Source: Heloderma charlesbogerti (Eukaryota > Chordata > Lepidosauria > Squamata > Helodermatidae). Taken from it: a stretch of DNA of 64,000 nucleotides. The notes beneath the pieces were generated by a model. The model was not told the origin of the DNA and ran no database searches. It worked only from the letters and a program-made list of their open reading frames with translations. The position numbers and the translations under genes were made by a program. This document shows, one piece after another, positions 9,605 through 18,954 of this stretch. The stretch lies in assembly GCA_026122225.1 (NCBI GenBank), contig JANEZZ010001630.1, positions 1 to 64,000 on the forward strand, read 5' to 3'. Numbering within the stretch: the stretch's first letter is position 1; each line of letters starts with the position of its first letter.

Positions 9605-10347
9605 CAGGAGTGTTGAATCTCTTTCAGCTTGGGAACTGAATTCAATTTCAGGGAAGCTTTTGGGGGCCACATTCCCATGCTGGGCAGGTCTGACAACAGG
9701 GGCAAAATGCCCAGACTAGCAGCATATTGTAGCTTAAAGCTCTTACTGCTAGTAAGGGTGCAAATCCTATGGGATAGCTGGCCATCTCCAAGCTGACTGT
9801 CGAATGCAGGGTGAGCAGAGTGGGGTGCAGATCTTCTCCTCCTTGCTCTGGCTCCCCTGCATTTGTGGCTAGTCAGCTGGTTTTGGTTGTCTAGCCGGGG
9901 CGCCTCAGAGCGGGGGTGGGGGGGGAGGCCAAACGGCACATAGGAAGTGTCATGATGGTGCTTCCCCAATCCCCTCCCCACCCCCAAGAATGCCCCCTTT
10001 CCCTCCACTCTGCATTGCTCTTACGAGCACAGAGTTGGGGACGAACCGCACCACCTATGAGGTGGCAGAGGAGGGGGCAGGGAGGCGGTTTTCTGGGTAC
10101 CGACCTCGGAGTGCGGGCTCCGAGGCCAGTTCCCAGAAAACAAAAAAATCCTGTGGCCATCTAGCCACTGTCTAGCGGCCATAGGATTGCACCCTAAATA
10201 AGTCTTAGGAGAGGCAACGTTTTAGGATGGGGCGGGGACATGAACCAGAAAGCCACCAAATGATTGGCAGCTGGGGGAAAGGGATGGGGCCTTCAGGGAA
10301 TCCTGAAGACCCCATTTGGCCTGTGGACCTGAGCTTCAGCACCCCTG
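9605..10347 (+). mobile_element. hAT-like family A element, host to a Harbinger-like element
   Basis: It begins CAGGAGTGTTGAATC and ends ...CTTCAGCACCCCTG. Family A words before the insertion are GGGGGCCACATTCCCATGC and GCATATTGTAGCTTAAAGC; after it come GTCTTAGGAGAGGCAACG and CCAAATGATTGGCAGCTGGG. The flanking 8-mers match at only 5 of 8 positions, so the target duplication is not established. Confidence 0.78.
9756..10194. mobile_element. PIF/Harbinger-like element (439 bp) in family A
   Basis: Ends are GGGTGCAAATCCTATGG and CCATAGGATTGCACCC, nearly perfect inverted repeats. It is flanked by TAA at 9753-9755 and 10195-10197. Same ends as the 132-bp element at 5442-5573 but a longer GC-rich interior with no transposase frame that I recognise. 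Both copies landed in family A elements, at different positions. Confidence 0.82.
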
Positions 10348-10447
10348 CTCGTAGGAAAGGTGTTCTCCATTCTGTGTTATCCAGGGGGAACTGTGTCTGT
10401 GAAGACACGGCCTGCCATCTACCAGCTTTATAAATGCCAGTCTTATA

Positions 10448-10685
10448 AAGAACCAGTGTGGTGCAGTGGTTAGAGTGTTGGACTGGGACTCGGGAGATCC
10501 AGGATTGAGTCCCCACTTTGCCATGACAAGCTGTCTGGGTGACATTGGGCTGGTCACTGACTTTCAGCCTAACCTACCTCACAGGGCTGTTGTGAGGAAA
10601 AAATGGAGGAGAGGAGGATCATGTACTCTGCCTTGGGTTCCTTGCAAGATAAAAAAGGCAGGGTATAAATGTAGTAAATAAATAA
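10448..10685 (+). repeat. tRNA-derived SINE, family S (near complete)
   Basis: The head CAGTGTGGTGCAGTGGTTAG with TTGGACTGGGACTC and GATTGAGTCCCCAC gives tRNA-like A and B boxes. The body has GCTGTCTGGGTGAC, CCTAACCTACCTCACAGGGC and TTGTGAGG, and the tail ends GGGTATAAATG(TAGTAAA)(TAAA). Inverted copies occur at 1382-2135, 35975-36165 and 44103-44345; a BovB-split copy is at 46545-49998. Confidence 0.88.
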
Positions 10686-10695
10686 TTGAAAACAA

Positions 10696-10825
10696 TGGGT
10701 TGAATCAAATGTTAGTCCGCCTTAGAGTAGACCCATTGAAATGAATGGAATTTAAGTTAATCCACTGAAATCCCATTGATTTCAATGGATCTTCCTGAAG
10801 TAGGACTAAGATTGGATTCAACCCA
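10696..10825. mobile_element. Hairpin MITE with TGGGTTGAATC ends
   Basis: Inverted ends TGGGTTGAATC and GATTCAACCCA enclose partly inverted arms (ATTGAAATGAATGGAA / TTGATTTCAATGG). About 130 bases, non-coding. The superfamily is unclear because no target duplication is convincing. Confidence 0.65.
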
Positions 10826-10924
10826 ATTTTTTTTACATGGTGTCCGAATAATCAGGGCTTACCTTTTTACTCGATCAAAATGTATTCAGTCAGTTAATCT
10901 CATGGACAAAGTCATTCAATGCTG

Positions 10925-11065
10925 GAGCTCCTAGTAATTAACTTACGGAATTTGCTGTCAAGGGATGTGGGGATGATGGCTGGCTTAAATGGCTTTAAGA
11001 AAGAGATTAGATAAAATGCAAGTGGAGGACAAGTCATTCATCAACAGCTCTTAGCCACAATGGAT
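10925..11065 (+). mobile_element. CR1 LINE 3' fragment, old
   Basis: ACTTACGGAATTTGCTGTCAAGGGATGTGG... and AATGGCTTTAAGAAAGAG match the region just after the CR1 coding end (compare 36430-36490). Divergent and truncated. Confidence 0.6.
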
Positions 11066-11804
11066 GTATGGAGTCTGTCTGTTCAGGCACAATGTGCTTT
11101 CGGGCATCAGACGATGGGGACAGGCAGTGGACTGCGGAGAACTCTGAGGCCAGGCTTGGCTCTCCTTTGCCTGGGGAATCTGGGAATGAGCATTCCCATG
11201 AAGTCTCCCCGTTTCAAATTCTTCCTTTCTTTTTTTTGCTCCAAAAGGAATGTAACGAAAAGGGAGAGCACAGAGCTGAAATAAGGCTGTGGACATTGCT
11301 TAGACAGGCACCACTAGGGGAAAAGCAGAAAGCTGGTAATTTACTCTTTGCAAAGGCGTTAATGTTTACGAAGTGCTTTTGTATCAGCCCAGGCAGGTGG
11401 CTGTCAAGCAGTGCATGGGAGAACATGCTAATTCAGCTCAGCAATCAATAGGACCTTTCTTAAGAGATGCGAGGCAATTTTGCCCGAAGAGAAACAAATC
11501 TGGTAAAAGTGGTAAACAGCTGAAATGCATTACTTCCCACCCCCCGCCACCTGCCCTACCAAACTGGCTCGTTTGGTGAAATACAGGTAACTCTAAACAT
11601 TGTCCATTGGCACAATGCCATTTGAATATCTGTAGTCCCCAAAGGATTGGCTGAACCATGGCATTCACCATTGCCTGTGGCAAAGGCCAGGGTGCCATGG
11701 TTATCTGTTGAAGGTGACTTCAAGAGAGGCTCAAGAGAGGCCACTGGGAGATCTGGACCTCATGGTCTCTTTCCCATCTGGACTGGAGATCTTTGGGTTC
11801 AATC
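11066..11804. other. Apparently single-copy sequence
   Basis: No repeat partner in the window. 11230-11540 is non-repetitive, moderately AT-rich and free of transposon landmarks. I see no splice-bounded open frame that I would call an exon. Confidence 0.35.
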
Positions 11805-12090
11805 GATTACTAATGTATGGAATTTGCAGCCACAAGATGTGGCCACTAGGTTAGATGGCTTTAAAGGGGGATTAGATACATTCATGGAAGATCGGTCTAT
11901 CAGTGGCTACTAGCCATGATACCTCCAGCTTTGGAAGCAGTTGTCCTCTGAATACTAGCTGATGGGGGGCAACAGTGGGAGGGGAACTATTGCCATCAAG
12001 CCCTGCTTGTGAATTTCCTGAAGACATCTCTAGGATGGTGGAGTAGAGTAGCCTTTGGTCTGATCCAACAGAGTTGTTCTTAAACTCTGA
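11805..12090 (+). mobile_element. CR1 LINE 3' end, old copy
   Basis: TATGGAATTTGCAGCCACAAG, GGCTTTAAAGGGGGATTAG, CAGTGGCTACTAGCCATGAT and TTTGGTCTGATCCAACAG are diverged versions of the CR1 3' region at 36430-36740. Confidence 0.75.
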
Positions 12091-12649
12091 TGGAAAATGA
12101 GAAGAACTTAGATCAACAGCAAAAATGGCTACAAATTTAAGGCTTTGGTTATTATTTTAAAGCCTCAAACATCCAGAAGTGCTACATAAACACACTACTG
12201 CAGGAATAGGCAACCTGGTGTCCTGTTCTGTGGTCCTTTGAACTTTGCAGAGGAAGCTGGTAGCAAGATCAAAGCAGGAAGGCAGAAAGAAAGTAGGAGT
12301 GTGCATAGCTCCAAGTGGGTCCTGCTGGCTGGATTTCTCTCTTATTAGGACAATAAGAGGATGTTGTCTCAGCAGGGAGCTAAAGCCAGCTGAAGCCTTA
12401 TGTAGGTGGACAAGTCCTGTAGAGTGGTCAGGTCCACCCCTCCTGGACTGCTAAAGGCCCCACTTGATTTTGTAGCCTGAGATTTCTGTGTGGCTGGGGA
12501 GATGGAATTTCTTCTAGGGACTCATCCCCTTAACCAAAGGATTATGGCAGGGCTCTTTCCTTTGGTCAGGAGGGCCCTGAATAAGGCATTGATTGCCCTA
12601 CTCATAAAGCATAGCCTGTGCCTCATCCTAATCTGAATCTTCTGCTGCG
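12091..12649. other. No recognised feature
   Basis: About 560 bases with no repeat partner and no supportable exon. Confidence 0.4.
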
Positions 12650-12656
12650 TACTGGA

Positions 12657-13601
12657 TAGGGATGGGGGAGAATTTCTCCCCGAAACTTCGGGGGGCCCAG
12701 TGCCAACGCATTCGGTCCTCTGAAGGTTCGGGGAGAAATTCTCCGCCCCCCCGCCCCCCCTGGGATGGGACTTACCTTTTACGAATGTTGCTCCCAGCGG
12801 CGGGTCCCGGCGGCGGTTCGGCAGGTCTTCGTCAGGGGCGGGGGCGGCAGCCGGTCTTTTGACTGGCTGCCGCTGCCGCCATACAAGAAAAGTAAAAAAA
12901 ACCCAAACGCCCCTGTGATAGGCTACGTAACGATTAACGTAGCCTATCACGGCTAGATTTGCAAAGTCAGCCATGATAGGCTACGTTAATCGTCACGTAG
13001 CCTATCACGGGTGACTTTGGAAAAAAAAAAAAGTGCGTACGCAAATGGCGGCCCCCATAGGGAGCCGCCATTCGCGTTCCTTATTTGGTCCCTGTAGTCT
13101 ACGTAAAGATCATTTACGTAGACTACGGCGAAAATAAGGGCAACGCAAATAGCGTTGCCCTTATTTTCGCCGTAGTCTACTCTCCGTAAATCTTTACGTA
13201 GACTACAGGGACCAAATAAGGAACGCGAATGGCGGCTCCCTATGGGGGCCGCCATTAACGTACGCACTTTTTTTTTTTCAAAGTCACCCGTGGTAGGCTA
13301 CGTGATGATTAACGTAGCCTATCACAGCTGACTCTGCAGATCTAGCCGTGACAGGCTACGTAAATCGTTACGTAGCCTATCACGGGGCTTTTTTTTACTT
13401 TCTTTTGAAGTTCGCGGCCGGGGAGACGGGGCGCTTCTCCCCGGCCTGAATTTCGGCCGGGCGAGGCGGGAAGCCTCCCCCCTGGCCTGAATTTCAGCCG
13501 GGCGAGGCAGGAAGACACTCCCCCCCTCGCATGAACTTCGGGGGGAGATGCGAAGCGCCTCCCCCCCACCGCGAAAAAAGCTGCGGGACAAGGTAAGTCC
13601 C
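12657..13601. mobile_element. Palindromic hAT-like element P1 (945 bp)
   Basis: It begins TAGGGATGG and ends GGTAAGTCCC. TACTGGA stands on both sides (12650-12656, 13602-13608), a 7-bp target duplication. The core is a large hairpin: 12881-13146 is repeated in inverted order at 13152-13410 with over 90% identity by eye, around a 5-base loop. Each arm carries two palindromes of the type GATAGGCTACG..CGTAGCCTATC, one of the type GTAGTCTACG..CGTAGACTAC, and one GCAAATGGCGGC..GCCGCCATT palindrome. GTAAG splice-donor-like motifs face outward at both core borders (12771-12778 on minus, 13590-13597 on plus). No protein-coding frame; the 150-codon frame here is a by-product of the palindrome. Confidence 0.88.
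12881..13410. repeat. 530-bp near-perfect inverted repeat in P1
   Basis: Two arms of about 260 bp separated by AAATA (13147-13151). The pairing is preserved through inner sub-palindromes, so single strands could fold either into one long stem or into a chain of six to eight short stems. It is CpG-rich within the units. Confidence 0.9.
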
Positions 13602-13628
13602 TACTGGAAGGTCCAAGGACTGGGGGTG

Positions 13629-13755
13629 ACACCTGGTGCCCTCCACATGTTTTGGACTACAACTTCCATAAAATCTCTGACCATTGGCCATGCTGACTGG
13701 GGCTTATGGGAGTTGCAGTAAAAAAAACACCTGGAGGACACCAGGTTGTTTACCT
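13629..13755. mobile_element. Hairpin MITE, family M
   Basis: GACACCTGGTGCCCTCCACATG at the left is matched in reverse by GGAGGACACCAGGTTG at the right, with ACTACAACTTCCAT and ATGGGAGTTGCAGT as inner arms. Other copies or halves are at 2590-2645, 5843-5895, 31251-31325, 31345-31483, 45665-45745, 60835-60900 and 61663-61770. Confidence 0.75.
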
Positions 13756-14108
13756 CTGTAGTTACCTTGCAAATCTGCATTGCCTAAATATGTGACATTA
13801 TTAGACAGCCTTGGGCTTTTGGTAATGGGAGATGTTTGCTGATGGAGAACAGCCACAGGAGACTGAGCCCAAATCCTTGGTCATGTATCAGTAGCATCAG
13901 TGACTGCAAGCCTCTTCCATTTAATCATTTCCACTCTTTGATATCAAGGACAGAAACACATCACATGCATATTAATGGGAACATCAGTCTGATTCTTCTG
14001 TTTTCTGTTCTTTGTCCAACTCCTCACTAAAGGGGGTGTAATTACCAGGGCCCATTTTGCCATAGAAAATGAAACACTTCATTCATTTGTCCCACAGTTA
14101 ATGGATGA
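13756..14108. other. No recognised feature
   Basis: About 350 bases without repeat partner or exon. Confidence 0.4.
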
Positions 14109-14471
14109 TAAGCTAGCCTATCGTGTGAAAAACCGCAGACGCAAACAGCATAGCAGATGCCATTTGTGGCCGTAAAGCTCTTAGTTTAAGCTGAATGCGG
14201 CCATTTATGGCTGCATTTAGCTTAATCTAAGAGCTTTACGGCCGCAAATGGTGTAGTGGACACCATTTGCGTCTGGAGTCAGCCTCAGCCAGTGATATGG
14301 CATGGCAATGGTGGCTGTATCGCTGGCACTCTGGAGTCGCCAGTGGGGAGGATCCAGCAGGGGAGGATTCCGCAGGGAGGCGGAGGTAAGGGATCCTTTC
14401 CGCCACCAACTCTGGAGGCCGGATTCAAAAGACCTCATTGGGGTCCGTGGTGGAATTCTCTGACATCCCGA
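14109..14471 (+). mobile_element. Palindromic hAT-like element P2, left end missing
   Basis: It keeps the long end (GGGTCCGTGGTGGAATTCTC, then TGACATCCCGA) and a core with a different central palindrome, GGCCGTAAAGCTCTTAG...CTAAGAGCTTTACGGCC (14168-14243), flanked by GCAAATGG / CCATTTGCG words. Only half of one GCTAGCCTATCGTG unit remains at the left (14111-14124). A GAGGTAAG donor-like motif is at 14383-14390. No target duplication can be tested because the left end is gone. Confidence 0.75.
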
Positions 14472-14769
14472 GGTGAATCAATTGGCCAGTTAAAGCCAAA
14501 GCAGAACAAAGCAAGAGGATAGGACCATTGCTGGCTTCAGGCTTCGGAGGGGCCTTGCGCACAATCCCCACGGTGAGGCCTCCTCCTTGAATGGGCCCAA
14601 CTTCTTCTTACTGTATTGAACACTGCTCATCCTCTTGCCTCCTGCGGGCCCAATCCATCTGGCTCCCCAGACTACAGTGGTGCGGTGAAGCCGGATCTCG
14701 CAGGGTCAAAGCACTGGGACTTTTTTTTACTAAACAGGGACAGACAATGATGTAATCACCCCCCCTCCC
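14472..14769. other. No recognised feature
   Basis: About 300 bases, no repeat partner seen. Confidence 0.35.
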
Positions 14770-15050
14770 CAGCTTCCCAGTTCCTTCTTGAACTTAGCTG
14801 CAATTCTCACTGTGGCTGGGGGAAAATGGATTTTTCCAGCAGCAGCAGCATTTTGCTGTGAGCGCTCTCTGTTGCAATGCAAAGTATTTTGGGGTGGCCT
14901 GGTCTTGAATGTGCAATTAAGACACATTAGCTTGACAAAAGACCTGCTCCTGGTGGAGGTTAAAAGCTCTAAGAACATATTTGTTGAGTTTGCAATAAAA
15001 TGCTTCTCCCCGGTGCTGGGAAAAGAATTTCCTGGAAAACTTTGAGCTGG
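14770..15050 (+). repeat. Unclassified repeat G, copy 1
   Basis: Landmarks are CTTAGCTGCAATTCTCACTG, TGCTGTGAGCGCTCTCTGTTG, AATTAAGACACATTAGC, AAAAGACCTGCTCCTGGTGG and GTGCTGGGAAAAGAATTTCC. The first four reappear in order at 38130-38300, and the last at 16290-16320. No open frame is shared among copies, so it is a repeat and not a gene family. Confidence 0.65.
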
Positions 15051-15118
15051 TGTGTGTGCGTGTGTGTGTATAAAACAGAGTGATAAAACAAGAAGGAGGA
15101 GAAACCACAGTATGAGAC

Positions 15119-16105
15119 ACCAACCAACCAAAGTGTCAGGAGCGCCCTAGCGGCCTCTTTCAGTACACTCCAATAGCCAACTCAAGACACAGATGAAAGG
15201 ATTCTTTTCAAGGCTTTAATCCTTTTACAACTTCATGACTCTTTCAGATGCTAATCACCAGCGACTAAGCAAGGAACAGCAGAGTAGCCTATGCTCCGGG
15301 TTAGGCAGTTGGACCCCATTTGAAGGAGAATCACTTGAAGACCCAGAACTTATGGGCTAGGGAGAGTTCCTCCCTCTTTCTCTTGGGTCCTCGGGACGCG
15401 ACCGTTGCTTGTGCGCCAAATGGGCGCTATGCCTCCTTTCCGCGCCCTCCATCGCTTGTCGCTCCCTGCGTCAGCGCTGAGTGTCTAGCAAGGCCCCCTC
15501 CCGCACTCTCTCACTGCCAGGGTCACTCTCTCTCCCAGGAATGCTGGCAGGAGGAATCTCTGCCAGCTGCTGAGCCTATGAGGAATGAGCAGGCTCCTCT
15601 CCCACGGATTGCTGTTCCTCCTCAGAAACAGAACTGCTCTGGGGTTCTATCAGCTCAGTTTCCACCCTAACACAAAGCAAAAGACCCACAGATTTGTATT
15701 ACAAAAAGCAGAATGCTACCCCAAATAAAAATATACATTTCATACTGAGAATGTGTGGTATATGTACACCCAACCGAACTTGCTTTTACAAGTAAATGCA
15801 CAGGGTCTCAAATTTACATAGGACCAATAGTGTCTTGAGAACAGAACAAGGTTTCGTAAAAACCAATACAAATTAAATTCAAAACTCTCTATGTGAGAAG
15901 GATGGGTTGTATTTAAACTACACTATGCTATGCATTTTGTGTAGTTTAAATATAACCCATCCTCGTTACATAGAGATTTTTGTATAAGCAAGTTCAATTG
16001 GGTGTACATATACCATGCATTCTCAGTATAAAATGTGTGAGAGTATCATTCTGTTTTTTGTAATATATATCTGTGGGTCCTTTGATTTGGTTGGTTGGTT
16101 TATAG
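15119..16105. mobile_element. Foldback element H, left arm split by a solo LTR
   Basis: Left arm CCAACCAACC...[LTR]...GACCCACAG...CATACTGAGAATGTGTGG...TGTACACCCAACCGAACTTGCT is matched in inverted order by AGCAAGTTCAATTGGGTGTA...CATTCTCAGTATAAAATGTG...CTGTGGGTCCTTTG...GGTTGGTTGG. A second hairpin lies in the centre (15905-15963, GGATGGGTTGTATTTAAACTACAC and its inverse). Without the LTR the element is about 440 bp. No target duplication was found, so the superfamily is open. Confidence 0.75.
15134..15672 (-). mobile_element. Solo LTR (539 bp) inside foldback element H
   Basis: It begins TGTCAGGAGC and ends CCCTAACA. A perfect 5-bp duplication CAAAG flanks it (15129-15133, 15673-15677). It is the same family and the same orientation as the LTR at 1420-1947; shared words include GCGCCAAATGGGCGCTA / GCGCCAACTGGGCGCTA and GGAGGAATCTCTGCCAGCTG. 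No internal retroviral or gypsy genes are present. The 116-codon frame starting at 15320 lies entirely inside the LTR and is not a gene. Confidence 0.9.
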
Positions 16106-16129
16106 ATAGCAATTCACACATGCACACAG

Positions 16130-16480
16130 CGGTGTAGTGGAGTCAAGACTCACAGGGGTGCAACACCAGCAAGTTTTTATTAGCAGGGATGTTGATGTCA
16201 TCTGGCACCATGTTCCCTCTGAGTTTAGCTGCAATCCTCACGGTAGTTGCTAGAACTGCTAGTTGACTTCGAGATCAAGTGTTTCTCTCTGGTGCTGGGC
16301 AAAAGATCTCCTGGAAAATCATGTGCTGGTGATCTCAGGCCATTTGGCAATGTGTTGTGTCCCTCTCATTCCCTTCCTCATGCAGTCTCAGGTCTCTCCA
16401 GCCAAACATGCTAACCACTACATTGCCCTTTGCCAGCTCACTATTCTATGGCTGTCAGCTGATACTAATAAGAGTCCTGG
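16130..16480 (+). repeat. Unclassified repeat G, copy 2
   Basis: GTTCCCTCTGAGTTTAGCTG, CAATCCTCACGG, GGTGCTGGGCAAAAGATCTCC and CAGTCTCAGGTCTCTCCAG match the copies at 14770 and 38120. A central part is deleted relative to copy 3. The right portion (16380-16460, CTAACCACTACATTGCCC) resembles a reversed SINE head. Confidence 0.6.
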
Positions 16481-16639
16481 GCATGCCAACCCCGGGCGCC
16501 AGCCCTGATTATGTTGGTTGTGCGTGGCTGTGAAGCTTTAGATGACTGTTCAGAAGCTTCTGCTGGTGTGGAATGTATTAAGGCACCACATTAACTAAGA
16601 AGTAGTGCATTTTTGCCAGTGAGTCCTTCTGCATATGCA

Positions 16640-16950
16640 CTTGGTATAAGATAGCCTCATATTGATCCATCTAACCCAGGACTGAGTACTTTGATTGGTA
16701 GCAACTCTCCAAGATCTAACATATAGAGAGGTCTCCCTTGGCCCTGGCTACCTGAGATGATGCTGTATGCCATCCTGAAATCTAATAGGATAAAGGATAG
16801 TATATAAAGGATAGTATATAAAAGTGTTAAATGAATACATACATGCATACATACATACATATTTACCTATGTACATTACATCCTTTCAACTGGAGATGGT
16901 GGGAATTGAACATGGAATGCATATGCTCTACCACTGACCTATGCCTGTCA
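16640..16950 (-). repeat. tRNA-derived SINE family T, degraded, with (ACAT)n
   Basis: The body words are diverged (AGATAGCCTCATATTGATCC) and the reversed tRNA-like head is visible at 16890-16950 (TGGGAATTGAACATGG, TGCTCTACCACTGACC). The middle holds unrelated AT-rich DNA with a CATA microsatellite at 16837-16860. Confidence 0.6.
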
Positions 16951-17047
16951 CCATTTTTTTTTAATGATCACTGCTCTGAGATCTTTAGATGTGGAGCGGT
17001 ATGCAAATATTGTATGTAAGTAAGTAAACAAACAAACAAACCCATTT

Positions 17048-17285
17048 TAGGGAACAGTCCTATGTATGTTCAGACAGAAAAAAAGCCTAAAAAACCCTCT
17101 TCCCCAGCCTCTGTCCCTCCCCCTCTGCAGAGCCCTAGTTAGACAGGCAAAAATGGCCATCTAGTGAAAATGCAAAGTGGGGGGAGCATAGAGGTGAAGA
17201 TTGCCTCCCCTGGCTCCTGCTATGCATAGGATTTCCTTCAGCCTTCAAGTTCAGAGGCTGACAGGAATCCTGATAGGATTGTACC
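17048..17285. mobile_element. Harbinger-like MITE, diverged
   Basis: GGGAACAGTCCTATGTATGTTCAGACAGAAA at the left resembles the left arm of 5442-5573; ATAGGATTGTACCT is at the right end. Internal arms are not well paired. No clear TAA duplication. Confidence 0.5.
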
Positions 17286-18954
17286 TGAGATGCTGGTGGC
17301 TTCCACTCATGGACTATAAGGTCTGGGGCATTCTAGGGTCTATTTTGGAGGCTATGACTCTTATCTAATTCTGGAATCCAACCAATGTGGATTCTGAAAA
17401 CAACTCTAGAGTCTAGTGGAGACCTGAATGAAAACCTCTTTGCTTATCCTCGTGACCAGGAGAATATGCTATGCGAACTCAACAAAGATAGTTGCTTCAT
17501 TCAACCTTCCGGCATTTAAATATAAAATAAATAATTGGTAGAAACAATACAACAACAAGAAACAATACAAGTTAGACAATTCGTCTTCTGATGCCTCAGA
17601 ATTACAGTTTCCTTCACAAAGAAAATGGATATTTTTTGAAAGTGTAGGCCATGTGCTACCATTGCAGCAATTTTGTTTTAAATCTGAAACTGTCTTTCAA
17701 AGAAGATCAATTCATATCTGAAAATAAAACATGGCATTTAGAATGAAATACTTGACATAGATGGTAACTGGAGCTTCTGAATGTTCAGTGGGTTGGGAGA
17801 GTTTATGCCTTATTTTAGTATCTAATAGGGGTTGCACCCAATATTCATCCACTTTAATTTGGAGAGGGGAAAATAAAATAGAGCTTTTTGAGTGAAATAT
17901 TTTCCTGACCCCCTTTAATTATTGAGAATATTTATCTTTTTTCCAACCCTATTTCCTACCATTCATTTCCCCTACCTATGGGACCACCCCCACCCCATGG
18001 TTAGGGTTTCTTTTGCCTTCATAGAGTGGTTCCAGCCAATCAGGGATCATACAGTGAACATGGCAATGTCACAGCATGACATAGCCAATTAAGACTTGGC
18101 TTTGTGCTGACATTACCGAGGGCAGTCAAATAATTTGCTTCAGAGTGAAGGAAATGCTTTCTGGACATGTTGCACAGTTGATCCTAGCCAATTGGGGAAG
18201 TGATGGCATCACTGAGCGCAAGTTTCAGGGCAATGTTTCCTGAATAGGTGAACACTTTTGTCCCTTTTTGCAATGATCCCTGACAAATTGCGGAAAGAGG
18301 GACACCTTTTCAATGCTGATGAACATGAACCCTTCCCCTTGTTGGCTCAGCCCTAATCTAAAAGGAAACTGAGAACTGGGCGGGGGGAACTATCTCCCTG
18401 AATACCCATTGGACAAAAGAAATATATCCCACAGAGATACACTGGGTAAGTTTGGTTAACTCTTTTCTGCCATTGGTTGACAGGACATGGTTACCTAGTA
18501 ACCAAAGTTCCCATCTGTGGCACTGTGCCACCAGGGAAGTGAAGAAATGATTCTACGGAAATGGACATTGTATCTTAGAAAGCTTAACACTGGTGCTTTG
18601 CTCTCGAACTTGCCTTCATCTCTCTCTGTCTCTGCTAAGGAATGATGCAAATTCAAATAAGAAAGAAAACAGTGCAAAAGTCAATGATGACCTTGACAAT
18701 TCACTCTCTGAGAGTTGACCCAGTAAAAGAACACACCCTCAGCTCTTTCCTTCACTCTAAGCATTTTTTCTTCATACTGAGAGGTGATTGCTTTTAAGCT
18801 GGGAGACTTCAAGATGCATGAGACCACTTGATTTTCAGGCACGAATGAAAGGGATGCAAAAATCAAGTTATTCCTCTTTGCACATCTAGAAGAGACATGA
18901 AGAAACTTTCCATAATCCATACCCATCAACTGTATGGAGCTGTATTGTACTATA
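17286..18954. other. Apparently single-copy sequence
   Basis: About 1.7 kb with no repeat family recognised. I see no exon with plausible splice sites and a known domain. Confidence 0.35.

Noticed and set aside
12522..12974. 150-codon minus-strand frame
   Set aside because: It crosses the border of P1 and reads palindromic units in its last part. No conserved motif.
12900..13390. Repeated palindromes as a CRISPR-like array
   Set aside because: Units are arranged as mirror images around one centre, not as direct repeats with spacers, and the DNA is vertebrate.
15320..15670. 116-codon plus-strand frame
   Set aside because: Entirely within a solo LTR and on the strand opposite to its polyadenylation-type signal.
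18681..18954. Last 90 codons of the L2 frame as a fused host exon
   Set aside because: They follow the point where L2 similarity ends and have no recognisable motif; a chance extension is the simpler reading.
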